Shown piece after piece: positions 9,901 to 17,530 of a DNA stretch of 64,000 nucleotides (position 1 is its first letter; the number at the start of each line of letters is the position of its first letter). The translations under genes were made by a program, and so were the position numbers. The stretch covers positions 2,480,001-2,544,000 of the forward strand of contig NZ_NEVJ01000003.1 in the NCBI RefSeq assembly GCF_002261425.1, read 5' to 3'. Source of the DNA: Bordetella genomosp. 9 (GTDB lineage: Bacteria > Pseudomonadota > Gammaproteobacteria > Burkholderiales > Burkholderiaceae_B). Below the pieces are notes generated by a model. The model did not search any database. It saw only the letters and a list, made by a program, of their open reading frames with translations, and was not told the origin of the DNA.

Positions 9901-10441
9901 CGCCGTTGCCGCCAGCGCCGCCGCCGCCGCCCGTGCTATAGGCGACGCCCGAATCGATGGAGCCGGCGCCGCCATCGCCGCCGTTGCCACCTGCATAGGT
10001 CGTGCCGCTGCCCACCGAGAAGCTCGTGACAGTGCGCTTGATGGCGGTCGCGCCGCCACCGCCGCCGCCGCCGGCACCGTCCGCGCCGCCACGCCCACCC
10101 GCGCCGCCGCCGCCCGCGAACAGGGACGTGCTGTAGCCGCCGCCGGGGGAGCTGGTGCTCGTCGCGGGCGTGGAGGCCGCAGCCCCGTTCTGGCCGAAGC
10201 CGCCGGCATTGCCGCCGTTGCCGCCGTCATACCCCGACGCCTCTCCCGACGTATCTGCCACGCCGTGCAGGCCGCCCGTAGGGCTGCCAAAAGTCGCCTG
10301 CTGGCCATTGATCCCCGCCGACCACGCGGCCTGCGAGGCCAGCGCCATCAGGGCGGCCGCGACGGCATAGCCCAGCTTGTCGCGGTGAAACGTAGGAAGG
10401 GGGGTTGCGCTTGCTTGGGATACGCGCAGGGACTGGGGCAT
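6959..10441 (-). CDS. Autotransporter with glycine-rich passenger (type Va secretion)
   Basis: A 1,160-residue outer-membrane autotransporter. A signal region of about 43 residues ends near AAWSA. The passenger starts with a Gly/Asn-rich block (about residues 55-330: GGNGGNAGG, GGGGAGGRGG, TIKGGDGGNAGAG) and continues with beta-helix and autotransporter strand repeats (TLEGNNTYTGTTTVGG). A Pro/Asp/Gly linker (PVDPGTPVDPGTPVTPG) leads to a barrel domain of about 280 residues starting QPVWAQVFGNW and ending in RYRF with the terminal Phe used by the Bam machinery. ATG 10441 is preferred to a TTG at 10492 because it gives a compact signal peptide. Adhesion or biofilm roles are typical; none is shown. 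Confidence 0.92.
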   Translation of the reverse strand: MPQSLRVSQASATPLPTFHRDKLGYAVAAALMALASQAAWSAGINGQQATFGSPTGGLHGVADTSGEASGYDGGNGGNAGGFGQNGAAASTPATSTSSPGGGYSTSLFAGGGGAGGRGGADGAGGGGGGGATAIKRTVTSFSVGSGTTYAGGNGGDGGAGSIDSGVAYSTGGGGGAGGNGVVMMGTSVVLNVAGTIKGGDGGNAGAGLVNNGSGVFNGAGGGQGGYGLVFANGDASVTVTSTGMIQGGTGGDGARNANNDAEASGAKGSVGILFNGLGSTLINAGTIVGGGGGAGGVNATNTNYRRGDGAEAVSGSNISIVNTGTIVGGLAGDGVTRANAISLYGTDSRLELRSGSTIVGNVMASSGGTLALGGATNQSFDVSSVGPTGQYIGFDNFEKTGTSTATLTGTTAALTPWTLTSGKLAVTSDAALGDSAGDLTFKGGTLQISGTTFDSQRAVHLSGADGVIEVVGQLDKASFKGDIDGNGGLTVNGSGQVTLEGNNTYTGTTTVGGDAALVFGNGGTSGSLPGDLVIGANAVAGFNRSDDVVYNGHITGAGNFVQGGTGKLTLTADSSAYTGIVLVGAGEMEVNGKLNGARVAVFGGTLSGTGEVGLTQVGSGATLSPGNATAPTGTLTVNGLLLMTAGSTLRITAAPDGSHSKVVVNGAAQLGGSVMQVGTAGTYAASTTYNIVEASGGITGTFSAVNSNYAFLAPALTYGANKVDLVVNLKEVPVDPGSGNGSPSTPVDPGTPVDPGTPVTPGNPDTGSGNNGGGTPTRPIQFADLANTPNQRSVANALQSLPTNSALYSRVLNLPNGAPAGVFESLSGEAHASVANTLNGVTSNVVSLPMAHLRANMAAGLRAGPPTAQLGRGDASALPQSDAQPVWAQVFGNWRTLSGGDDSAKVRQSDGGVFVGGDQAVGGGWRLGGAVGYTGSHSSLKGLSSRADVDSYSGVIYGGKAFDAGSAKINLTVGAAYTWHDIDTERSVNAAGVGQDLTASYSASTTQFFTELGYAMPLNTRVTLEPFVGADYSDQRTRGFGESGGDAALMGKSSHDQVGSTTLGLRAQYAFESNNAQGRLHGSVGWRHSYGDLDPKTTMAFDGSQSFSVVGSPIARDAAVVTLGVDMAVTRRTTVGLTYGGQFGDGNRQNSGTLDVRYRF
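8108..8252 (-). repeat. Short Pro-Asp-Gly-Thr repeats in autotransporter linker
   Basis: The linker between passenger and barrel encodes repeated PVDPG/PGTPVDPG units, seen in the DNA as recurring ccggatccaccgg and ccggggtccaccgg blocks. It is a flexible spacer that could change length by slippage or recombination. Confidence 0.6.
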
Positions 10442-10661
10442 CGTCACATCCAGGCTGGTCCGCAGGCTTCCGATCAGAAGGACGAACCTCAAAGGAACGA
10501 ACCTGCATGAGCGGCACGACTGCGGAAGGTGTTAGGCCGCTTGAAGCGGTGTGCAACCGGATTGACGGGCGTACTAAACAATTCTTAAGGAACGTAATGG
10601 TCGGGGTAACAACTATCTCGATTTATATGCAAATGAAGGGCAACAATAGGAAATAATCGTC
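10442..10661. promoter_or_regulatory. Divergent promoter region, locally AT-rich
   Basis: This 220-base spacer lies between the autotransporter and the ABC exporter, which read outward. Bases 10570-10655 are unusually AT-rich for this genome (CTAAACAATTCTTAAGG, CGATTTATATGCAAATG), as expected for one or two promoters. No operator was recognised. Confidence 0.45.
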
Positions 10662-12578
10662 ATGCGCACCAAAGGGCGGTCGGCGATAATGCGTAGACGC
10701 GCTCCCCGCCCGCCACGCGGCATCGAACGCCCGCCCTTCCCTGCACGCCTCATGACCCGTACCCGCTTCGACCTTCGAGGAAGCGTCTTCAAGGACGCCC
10801 TCGGCTTCACCTTTCGCCATTGGCGCCGCCAGCCCCTGCAGGTGGCGACCGTCGCCGTGCTCATGCTGATTTCGGCGGTCGCCGACGTCGTCACGCCGAT
10901 GTACGCCGGCCGCTTGATCGATGCGGTCGCGGGCGGCGCGGCCGCCGAACCGGCGGCCTGGCATGCCGCCTTGGTGGCCTTCGCCGTCCTGGTCGGCCTG
11001 GGGGTATTCAGCCTGCTGCTGCGCCAGTTCGCCTTCGCCACGATCTCGGCCATGACCGTCAGGATGATGAGCCGCGTGTGCGCCGACGCCTTCCAGCGCG
11101 TGCAGCGCTTTTCCAGCGACTGGCACGCCAACACCTTCGCCGGGTCCACGGTGCGCAAGATCACGCGCGGGATCTGGGCGCTGGACCTGTTGAACGACAC
11201 GCTGCTGCTGGCGCTGCTGCCGACCCTGGTCATGCTGTCCGGCGCCGCCGTGCTGCTGGGCCTGCACTGGCCCGTCATGGGCGTCATCGTCGGCGCCAGC
11301 GCCGTGGTGTACATGGTCGCCGTCGTCCTGCTGTCGCTGGGCTACGTGGCGCCGGCCGCGCGGCTGGGCAATGCCTGGGACACGCGGCTGGGCGGCGCGC
11401 TGGCCGACGCGATCACCTGCAACGCGGTGGTCAAGGCCTTCGGCGCCGAACGCCGCGAAGAGGCGCGCCTCCAACGCATCATCGGCAAGTGGCGCGCGCG
11501 CACCTTGCGGGGCTGGCTGCGCGGCACGGTGAACGGCACGGCCCAGGGCGCCATGCTGGTGGTGATGCGCGTCGCCATCGTCGGCACGGGCCTGCTGCTG
11601 TGGGCCGGCCAGCGGGCCAGCGCCGGCGACATCGCCTTCGTCCTGACGATGTTCTTCATCCTGCAGGGCTATATGCGCGAGCTGGGCAACAACGTGCGCA
11701 ACCTGCAGCGGTCCGTCAACGATATGGAAGAACTGGTGGGGCTGGAGCGCCAGCCGCTGGGCATCGCCGATCGCCCGGGCGCGGTACCCATCATCATCAC
11801 CGCCGGCGAAATCCGCTTCGACCACGTGACCTTCCAGTACGGCGGGCACGTCACGCCGCTGTACCAGGATTTCTCCATACGCATCGCGCCCGGCGAGCGC
11901 GTCGGGCTGGTCGGCCACTCCGGCTCCGGCAAGACGACCTTCGTCAAACTGATCCAGCGCATGCACGACGTCAACGCGGGCGCCATCCTGATCGACGGAC
12001 AGGATATCGCGACGGTGCAGCAGGCGACGCTGCGCGCGCAGATCGCGATCGTGCAGCAGGAGCCCATCCTGTTCCACCGCAGCCTGGCGGAGAACATCGC
12101 CTATGCCCGGCCCGGCGCGTCACGGGCGGAAATCGAGGCCGCCGCGCGGCTGGCCAACGCGCACGACTTCATCGCCACGCTGCCGCGCGGCTACGAAACA
12201 CTGGTGGGCGAGCGCGGCATCAAGCTGTCCGGCGGCGAACGGCAACGCGTGGCCATCGCCCGCGCCTTCCTGGCGGACGCGCCCATCCTGATCCTGGACG
12301 AAGCGACCTCCAGCCTGGACAGCGAAAGCGAAATGTTGATCCAGCAGGCGATGGAGCGCCTGATGGTCGGCCGCACGACCCTGGTGGTGGCGCACCGGCT
12401 GTCCACGGTGCGCGCGCTGGACCGGCTGATCGTCATGGAAAAGGGCCGCGTCATCGAGGAAGGCACGCACGACCAGTTGGTCGGCCGGCCCGACGGCGTC
12501 TACCGGCGCCTTTACGAACGCCAGGCCTTGTCCCTGACCAGCCCGCTGGAGCAGGCGGAGACCGCGTTCCAGGCCTGA
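10662..12578 (+). CDS. ABC exporter half-transporter, fused permease and ATPase (MsbA/ABCB type)
   Basis: A 638-residue half-transporter that would work as a dimer. An N-terminal six-helix exporter domain (about residues 45-370) is followed by an ATPase domain (about 390-620). The ATPase has Walker A GHSGSGKT, signature LSGGERQR, Walker B ILILDEATSSLD and the switch His in VVAHRLS. The family exports lipids, drugs or peptides, and the substrate is not predictable here. ATG 10662 has AGGA nine bases upstream; an internal ATG at 10752 (MTRTRF) would remove a basic, Pro-rich leader and is a serious alternative. It stands alone, with strong hairpins downstream. Confidence 0.88.
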   Translation: MRTKGRSAIMRRRAPRPPRGIERPPFPARLMTRTRFDLRGSVFKDALGFTFRHWRRQPLQVATVAVLMLISAVADVVTPMYAGRLIDAVAGGAAAEPAAWHAALVAFAVLVGLGVFSLLLRQFAFATISAMTVRMMSRVCADAFQRVQRFSSDWHANTFAGSTVRKITRGIWALDLLNDTLLLALLPTLVMLSGAAVLLGLHWPVMGVIVGASAVVYMVAVVLLSLGYVAPAARLGNAWDTRLGGALADAITCNAVVKAFGAERREEARLQRIIGKWRARTLRGWLRGTVNGTAQGAMLVVMRVAIVGTGLLLWAGQRASAGDIAFVLTMFFILQGYMRELGNNVRNLQRSVNDMEELVGLERQPLGIADRPGAVPIIITAGEIRFDHVTFQYGGHVTPLYQDFSIRIAPGERVGLVGHSGSGKTTFVKLIQRMHDVNAGAILIDGQDIATVQQATLRAQIAIVQQEPILFHRSLAENIAYARPGASRAEIEAAARLANAHDFIATLPRGYETLVGERGIKLSGGERQRVAIARAFLADAPILILDEATSSLDSESEMLIQQAMERLMVGRTTLVVAHRLSTVRALDRLIVMEKGRVIEEGTHDQLVGRPDGVYRRLYERQALSLTSPLEQAETAFQA

Positions 12579-12611
12579 CCCCCGGGTCTGTCATCCAGCG
12601 GGCCAGGCGGT

Positions 12612-12656
12612 GCGGCATGCACCGTGGCATGCCGCGTGCTAAGGGGCGGCCCCTTT
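12612..12656 (+). terminator. Two tandem hairpins after the ABC exporter gene
   Basis: GCGGCATGC (12612-12620) and GCATGCCGC (12627-12635) form a perfect 9-base stem with a 6-base loop. AAGGGG (12641-12646) and CCCCTT (12650-12655) form a second stem ending in TTT. Together they are a likely terminator. They are followed by a repeated TGTCACAG (12661-12680). Confidence 0.6.
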
Positions 12657-12781
12657 CGCCTGTCACAGCGCCTGTCACAGTCGCGTCTCACAGGGACGGC
12701 CGCCCCGAGGAATCAGGTTAGGATGTGTTCCCCCGAACCTGTTGCCTTGAACCGGCCCACCCCCTGCTTACTGGAGCGAGC

Positions 12782-14143
12782 ATGCCCGATTCAGACAGCC
12801 ACCTGCTGCATGGCGGCCTGGAGTTTCCCGACTTCACCATCGACAACTACAGCCTGTCGCTGCGGGACGACAATGGCTTTGTCGGCGACAACGCCAGCCG
12901 GCCTGCGTTCCAGGCCATCCTGGAAGCCTGGCGCAGGCTGTTCGAAGCGCTGCACGGCAAGGACCCGCTGGGCGACAAGCCCACGGAAGAGATCCCCAAG
13001 AAAAAGCTGGATGTGATGATGCAGCGCGAAGGCGCGGCCGCGGCGGCTATCCATGGCGCGCTGGAAGACTATGCGGAGCAGCTGGCCCGCGTGGTCAAGC
13101 GCTTCCTGGCGCACAAGTCATGGAAAGGCGTCGAGCGCATCGTCATCGGCGGCGGCCTCAAGCAGAGCGACATCGGCAAGCTGGCGGTGGACGCGGTCGC
13201 CAAGCGGCTGTTCCGCGACGACGTCCACGTCCAGCTGCGCCTGCTGCACCATCACGCGGACGAAGGCGGCCTGATCGGCTGGCTGCATCTCATGCCGCCG
13301 GATCTGTCGGAACGGTACCGCGCGATGCTGGCCGTCGACATCGGCGGGACCAACATCCGTTGCGGCATCGTGCGCTTGCCCAAGGACAGGGATCCGCTCA
13401 AGGCCAAGGTTGTGATTTCCGAAAAATGGAGCCATGCCCGCGACGAGAACACGACCCGCAAGGAGCACGTCGTGCAGGGCATCGCCGATATGCTGACCGA
13501 GCTGATCGAATACGCCCGCAAGCACAGGATCAAGCTGGCGCCATGGGTGGGCGTCGCATGTCCGGGCCGGATACGCCAGGACGGATCCATCAGCCGCGGC
13601 ACGCAGAACCTGCCGGGGGATTGGGCGCACCGCGATTTTCACCTGCCACGCGCGCTGTGCAAGCGGCTGCCGAAGATAGACGGCCAGCAGACGCAGGTGA
13701 TGCTGCACAACGACGCCGTGGTGCAGGGGCTGTCCCAGCTGCCTTATGTGGATGACGTCCGGCGCTGGGGCGTGCTGACCGTGGGCACCGGGGTGGGCAA
13801 TGCCCGCTACACGATGCGGCGCCGGCGCGCCGATACGGCGCCGGAAGCGGACGAGCCAGTCAAGGCGCCCGCCCGCCCTGCGCTGAGGACCGCGTCGGCA
13901 ACGAAGAAAGCGCCGGCCGGGGCGCCCGTCGAGGCAGCGAAGAAGGCGGCGAAGAAAACAGCCGCGAAGGCCGTAAAGAAAGCGGTGAAGAAGACAGCGT
14001 CAAAGGCCGTGAAGCAGGCACCGACGAAGGCCGTGAAGAAGACAGCGTCGAAGGCCGCGAAGAAGGCACCGACGAAGGCCCTGAAGAAAGCAGTGAAAAA
14101 ACCGGCGGCACGCGGCAACAAAACCACCCGCACGTCCAGATGA
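12782..14143 (+). CDS. ROK-type sugar kinase with permuted motif order and histone H1-like Lys/Ala tail
   Basis: A 453-residue protein. ATG 12782 follows GGAGCGAGC. The usual C-terminal ROK region comes first: helices (38-110, AAIHGALEDYAEQLARVV), then VERIVIGGG (117-125) and DEGGLIGWLHL (160-170). The usual N-terminal ROK region follows: AVDIGGTNIRCG (184-195, phosphate loop), VGVACPG (256-262), catalytic-type Asn-Asp in HND (309-311) and GVLTVGTGVGNA (330-341). The motif order is therefore circularly permuted, cut just after GTGVG. The Cys/His zinc motif of many ROK proteins is absent. Residues 360-453 are a basic tail of AAKK/AVKKTASK repeats like bacterial histone H1. Phosphorylation of a sugar is inferred; the tail may bind DNA or polyphosphate. 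Confidence 0.8.
   Translation: MPDSDSHLLHGGLEFPDFTIDNYSLSLRDDNGFVGDNASRPAFQAILEAWRRLFEALHGKDPLGDKPTEEIPKKKLDVMMQREGAAAAAIHGALEDYAEQLARVVKRFLAHKSWKGVERIVIGGGLKQSDIGKLAVDAVAKRLFRDDVHVQLRLLHHHADEGGLIGWLHLMPPDLSERYRAMLAVDIGGTNIRCGIVRLPKDRDPLKAKVVISEKWSHARDENTTRKEHVVQGIADMLTELIEYARKHRIKLAPWVGVACPGRIRQDGSISRGTQNLPGDWAHRDFHLPRALCKRLPKIDGQQTQVMLHNDAVVQGLSQLPYVDDVRRWGVLTVGTGVGNARYTMRRRRADTAPEADEPVKAPARPALRTASATKKAPAGAPVEAAKKAAKKTAAKAVKKAVKKTASKAVKQAPTKAVKKTASKAAKKAPTKALKKAVKKPAARGNKTTRTSR
13920..14112 (+). repeat. Lys/Ala-rich repeat tract encoding histone H1-like tail
   Basis: Degenerate repeats of codons for Ala-Lys-Lys and Thr-Ala-Ser-Lys-Ala-Val-Lys-Lys (for example gccgtgaag and aagaagacagcgtc, each repeated) run to near the end of the kinase gene. 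The pattern is like the C-terminal domains of Bordetella BpH1-type proteins. Confidence 0.7.
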
Positions 14144-14191
14144 CAACGGGTGGCCGGCGCGGGCCTCCGCGCCCGGGCCGCCCGCTTGCCG

Positions 14192-15157
14192 CTACTGCTT
14201 CACATCCTTGAGCAGCTCCGTCAGCTGCTTCGTATCCTGATCGAGAAAAGCGGTGAACTCCGCCGGCGTGGAGCGCGCCGGCGTCGCGCCCATCGCTTTC
14301 AACTGCTCCGTCGCCGTCGGCGACCGCAGCAGTTCCGCGACGGACTGGTGCAGCGTCGCCACCACCGCGGCAGGCGTTGCCGGCGGCGCCAGCATGCCGA
14401 ACCAGCCCACGGACTCGTATCCCGCCACCCCGGCTTCCGCCAGCGTCGGATACATGGGAAACAGCGGCGAACGCTCGCGGCTGGTCACGCCCAGCGCCCG
14501 CAGGTTGCCCGCGGCGATATGGGCCAGCACCGCCGGCGCCGGCGCGAACATCATCGCCACCTGTCCGGACATCACGTCCGTCACCGCCTGCCCCATGCCC
14601 TTGTAGGGAATGTGCAAGAGCTGCACCCCCGCCATTTTTTCGAACTGCAGCCCGGCCAGATGCGACGCCGTGCCGACCCCGGACGATGCATAGCTGAGAT
14701 TCGCGCCATCGCGTTTCGCCGACTCGACCAGTTGGGCGACCGTGGCCGCCGGCACCTTGGGATTGACCACGAGGATGTAGGGGGGCGCCGCGATCAGCGA
14801 TACCGGCGAATAATGATCGATGACGCGATAGCGGGCCGGGTCCTGGCCCGGCGCGGGCACGATCGCCCCCGTCGCCGCCATCAGCAGGGTATAGCCGTCC
14901 GCCGCGGAACGGCTCACCTGGCCCGCGCCGATCACCCCCGCGGCGCCCGCCCGGTTCTCCACCACGAAAGGCTGCCCCAACTTCTCGGCCAGCCCCTGGG
15001 CGACCAGCCGGCCCAGGCTGTCGGTCGCGCCTCCCGGCGGATAGGGCACGACGATCCGCACGGTCCTTTCCGGGTAGCCGGCCGCCGCGGCCGGCCCGGC
15101 CACGCCCGCGGCGGCCAGGGACAGGCCGCCAAGCAGGAACTCTCGCCTGGTTTTCAT
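14192..15157 (-). CDS. Bug/TctC-type receptor with Tat-like signal
   Basis: A 321-residue Bug-family periplasmic receptor. The N-terminus TRREFLLGG resembles a twin-arginine export signal, and cleavage is likely near GPAAAAG. The mature protein begins YPERTVRIVVPYPPGGATD and has the family loop AADGYTLLMAATG. Upstream in-frame ATGs at 15169 and 15172 exist; 15157 is chosen because it puts the twin arginines close to the start. It is the last gene of a three-gene leftward unit (Bug receptor, small Cys protein, this gene). No TctAB permease is present, so partner and ligand are unknown. Confidence 0.9.
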   Translation of the reverse strand: MKTRREFLLGGLSLAAAGVAGPAAAAGYPERTVRIVVPYPPGGATDSLGRLVAQGLAEKLGQPFVVENRAGAAGVIGAGQVSRSAADGYTLLMAATGAIVPAPGQDPARYRVIDHYSPVSLIAAPPYILVVNPKVPAATVAQLVESAKRDGANLSYASSGVGTASHLAGLQFEKMAGVQLLHIPYKGMGQAVTDVMSGQVAMMFAPAPAVLAHIAAGNLRALGVTSRERSPLFPMYPTLAEAGVAGYESVGWFGMLAPPATPAAVVATLHQSVAELLRSPTATEQLKAMGATPARSTPAEFTAFLDQDTKQLTELLKDVKQ

Positions 15158-15189
15158 ATTGAGCACCATCATGGGAATAAAGCAGAGGA

Positions 15190-15429
15190 CTAGAGCAATA
15201 TCGTTTCGCACTGCTCGCACATCAGCCGGTCGCCGCCGGCCGCCGTCGGGCCCATCTTCAAGGAGGCGGCCCCCGTGAGCACGCGGAACCAGTCCCGCTG
15301 CGCCGCGACGCGCTCGGCCAAGTCGGACGCGTAGCCGTTCACGGCCCGCGCGCTGGCGCGGCGCCCCGACGGGTGATATCCCGCCATCACCTCGAAAACC
15401 ACGGTGCCGCAAAGGCAACTTCCCTTCAT
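15190..15429 (-). CDS. Small CxCG/CxxC protein, GFA-like N-terminus
   Basis: A 79-residue protein whose first residues, MKGSCLCGTVVFEV, match the opening of GFA/CENP-V fold proteins (CxCG zinc motif). The body then diverges, and the protein ends with a second pair, CEQC (71-74). It is about half the usual GFA length, so it may be a reduced zinc-binding protein or a relic. AGGAGCAGGAC directly before ATG 15429 supports translation. It sits between two Bug receptor genes with gaps of 43 and about 30 bases, an unusual operon partner for such receptors. The function is not recognised. Confidence 0.7.
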   Translation of the reverse strand: MKGSCLCGTVVFEVMAGYHPSGRRASARAVNGYASDLAERVAAQRDWFRVLTGAASLKMGPTAAGGDRLMCEQCETILL

Positions 15430-15472
15430 GTCCTGCTCCTGGCGGGCCGGCCGCGAGCGCGGCGGCCCTGGG

Positions 15473-16456
15473 TCATTTCAAACTGATGTTGGCCTCTTTG
15501 GCCAACTTCCCGTATTGCCGGATCTCCCCGGAGATGTACTGCCTGAATTCCTGCGGCGTGCTGGCGACCGTCCGGATGCCCAGCTCGCGCAGGCGTTGCG
15601 CGACGTCCGGCTGGCGCAAGGCCTTGGCGAACTCGACCTGGAGCCGATCGACGATGGCGGCCGGCGTGCCAGCGGGCGCCAGGATCCCGTACCACGGTTC
15701 GGAGATCACCCCCGGGTAGCCCGCTTCCGCCATGGTCGGCAGGGTAGGCGCCAACGCGGAGCGCTTGTCCGCCGCGATCGCCAGGGGCCGCACCAGTCCG
15801 CCCTTTTCGTATTCCAGGATTTCCGGCAGGTTGCCGAAGGCCATCCCGATGTGTCCTCCCGCCAGGGCCTGCAGGGTTTGCGAGGAGCCCCTGAAAGGTA
15901 TCTGGCTCAAGGTGATGCCGGCCGACCGCTGGAAAGCCTCGCCGGTCATATGGCCCCCGGTGCCCGGCCCGAGGGTGCCGTAGGTCACCGACCCGGGATG
16001 GCCCTTGGCCTGCTCCACCAGGTCTTTCACGCTGCGCGCGGCCGAGGCGGCCGGCACCGCCAGGACCTGGGGCACCGCCGCAAGCAGCGTCACCGGTTCG
16101 AAACTCTTCTCGGTGTCGTAGGGCAACTCGACGCCGACCGCCGGCGCGATGGTGAAGTTGGTCGACTGCGCCAGCAAGGTGTAACCGTCGGGCTTGGCCC
16201 GTGCGACGAAGCCGCTGCCGATGATGCTGGATGCGCCCGGCCGGTTTTCCACCAGCATGGGCTGGCCCATGGATTCCGTCACCTTCTGCGCGAGCAGGCG
16301 CAGGAGGTTGTCCAGGGATCCGCCAGCGGGAAACGGGTTCACCACCATGACCGGTCTTTCCGGAAAGCGCTCGGCGCGCGCCGCTCCCCAGGGCACCGCC
16401 CAAAGGCTGGCTGCGAGGAGTGCCGCGCCCACGATCCGTCTGCTACAGGTTTCCAT
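15473..16456 (-). CDS. Bug/TctC-type tripartite tricarboxylate transporter receptor
   Basis: A 327-residue periplasmic receptor with a signal peptide ending near GAARA, then FPERPVMVVNPFPAGGSLD and the loop AKPDGYTLLAQST. The NPFPAGG motif differs slightly from the usual PYPPGG. ATG 16456 is preceded by AAGGGGAAT and begins a normal signal sequence, so the longer upstream reading frame is rejected. It is the first gene of the leftward unit that faces the GntR gene, and the spacer between them holds one full and two half copies of the ATTGGTATGCCAAT site. Its ligand is probably the compound handled by this island, by inference. Confidence 0.92.
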   Translation of the reverse strand: METCSRRIVGAALLAASLWAVPWGAARAERFPERPVMVVNPFPAGGSLDNLLRLLAQKVTESMGQPMLVENRPGASSIIGSGFVARAKPDGYTLLAQSTNFTIAPAVGVELPYDTEKSFEPVTLLAAVPQVLAVPAASAARSVKDLVEQAKGHPGSVTYGTLGPGTGGHMTGEAFQRSAGITLSQIPFRGSSQTLQALAGGHIGMAFGNLPEILEYEKGGLVRPLAIAADKRSALAPTLPTMAEAGYPGVISEPWYGILAPAGTPAAIVDRLQVEFAKALRQPDVAQRLRELGIRTVASTPQEFRQYISGEIRQYGKLAKEANISLK

Positions 16457-16538
16457 TTCAATTCCCCTTGCCTTGATTTGATCCAGGTCATGCGACCGCG
16501 GCGTGGCAGTCCGGCCCATCGTCCGTGGGCCTGCGAAT

Positions 16539-16658
16539 ATTGGTACACTGCAACGGCATTCCGAGCATACGCGCGTGCTGCCATGAACCGGTCATGATCG
16601 TGCGCGAATAATCAGCGCGCACGCTTCGGAACCAGCCAGGTCTCACCGTTTATTGGTA
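16539..16658. promoter_or_regulatory. Two ATTGGTA half-sites in the Bug/GntR spacer
   Basis: ATTGGTA occurs at 16539-16545 and at 16652-16658 in the spacer, besides the full palindrome at 16665. They equal the left half of the proposed GntR operator and may act as auxiliary sites for the leftward Bug promoter. Confidence 0.45.
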
Positions 16659-16664
16659 CGTCTC

Positions 16665-16678
16665 ATTGGTATGCCAAT
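16665..16678. promoter_or_regulatory. Palindrome ATTGGTATGCCAAT, proposed GntR operator (site 1)
   Basis: This near-perfect inverted repeat (ATTGGyATrCCAAT type) lies 51 bases before the proposed GntR start and 208 bases before the divergent Bug gene. The same sequence recurs exactly at 17531 and 35889 and in variant form at 28319 and 38823. FadR-subfamily regulators bind short TGGTnnnCCA-type palindromes. The placement implies autoregulation. Confidence 0.75.
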
Positions 16679-16728
16679 AAATTGTGGCGGGTGCGTCTCG
16701 CTTTGTCAATAGGGCGAAACGCAAACCC

Positions 16729-17484
16729 ATGCAGAACACCGCATGGCCGGTTCCCGAATCCGTATTCCGCCCCAGGCGACTACCCAACTCCCAGGCAACA
16801 AAGAACATCGTGAGCAAAGCTACAGAAGCAGACCGTGTTTTCAACGGCATCGTGTCCGACATCCTTGCCGGCGCCATACGGCCGCGCGAACATCTTTCGG
16901 AACGGGATCTCGTGGCCCGCTATGGCGTCAGCCGCACGCCGGTCCGGGAAGCCACCAAGCGCCTGTTCGAACGTGGTTTCGTCGAGTCCGGCCCGAAAGG
17001 CGTGGCGGTGGTCATGGAGATCGGCGGCGAAGACCTGCGGAAGCTGTACGAGCTGCGCGTCAAGCTGGAAGGCGCCGCGGCGCTGGAGATCATCAAGAAC
17101 ATCACGCCCAAGGAAATCGACAAGCTGGCGCAGATCAACAAGAAGTTCGGCGCGGCGCTCGCCAAGCGCGACCTGGTGAAAATGCTCGAGATTCGCGCCG
17201 ACTTCCACGCCACCCTGATGGAAGCCACCCGCAATCGCTGGCTGGCGATGATCCTGATCATGCTGCGCGACAAGGCCTATGTCGTGCGCCACTACCATTG
17301 GCAGGACTTCAACCGCGCCACCGCCACGCTGGACATCCACAACGAGATGGTGGAAGCCTTGCGCGAAAAAGACGCCAAACGTTTCCAGAAGCTCGTCGTG
17401 CAACAGATCGACGCGGCCATCACCACTTACCAGAACCGCCTGCAGGCGCCCTCCTGGAACAGCACGGCCATGGCCGGCAAGTAA
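16729..17484 (+). CDS. GntR-family regulator, FadR subfamily with FCD domain
   Basis: A 251-residue regulator from the start used here. The winged HTH is at about 33-95 (ERDLVARYGVSRTPVREATKRL) and the all-helical FCD ligand domain at about 105-235, with FHATLMEATRN and DIHNEMVEALREKD carrying the usual metal-binding histidines. Ligands of this class are typically carboxylates bound through a metal. The start is uncertain: GTG 16810 would begin just before the HTH, and neither start has a good ribosome site. The gene follows operator site 1 and precedes site 2, and is the obvious candidate controller of the island from 14.2 to 38.8 kb. Confidence 0.88.
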   Translation: MQNTAWPVPESVFRPRRLPNSQATKNIVSKATEADRVFNGIVSDILAGAIRPREHLSERDLVARYGVSRTPVREATKRLFERGFVESGPKGVAVVMEIGGEDLRKLYELRVKLEGAAALEIIKNITPKEIDKLAQINKKFGAALAKRDLVKMLEIRADFHATLMEATRNRWLAMILIMLRDKAYVVRHYHWQDFNRATATLDIHNEMVEALREKDAKRFQKLVVQQIDAAITTYQNRLQAPSWNSTAMAGK

Positions 17485-17530
17485 TGCGCCGGGGACGGCC
17501 GGCCTGCGGACGGCGGCCATAAATGCCTTG

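Noticed and set aside
7178..10510. A 1,110-codon + strand frame opposite the first autotransporter
   Set aside because: Same reason: antisense to a well-supported autotransporter, with biased composition and no recognisable domain.
13920..14112. Separate histone H1-like gene
   Set aside because: The Lys/Ala repeats are in frame with the kinase and have no ribosome site of their own, so they are annotated as its tail.
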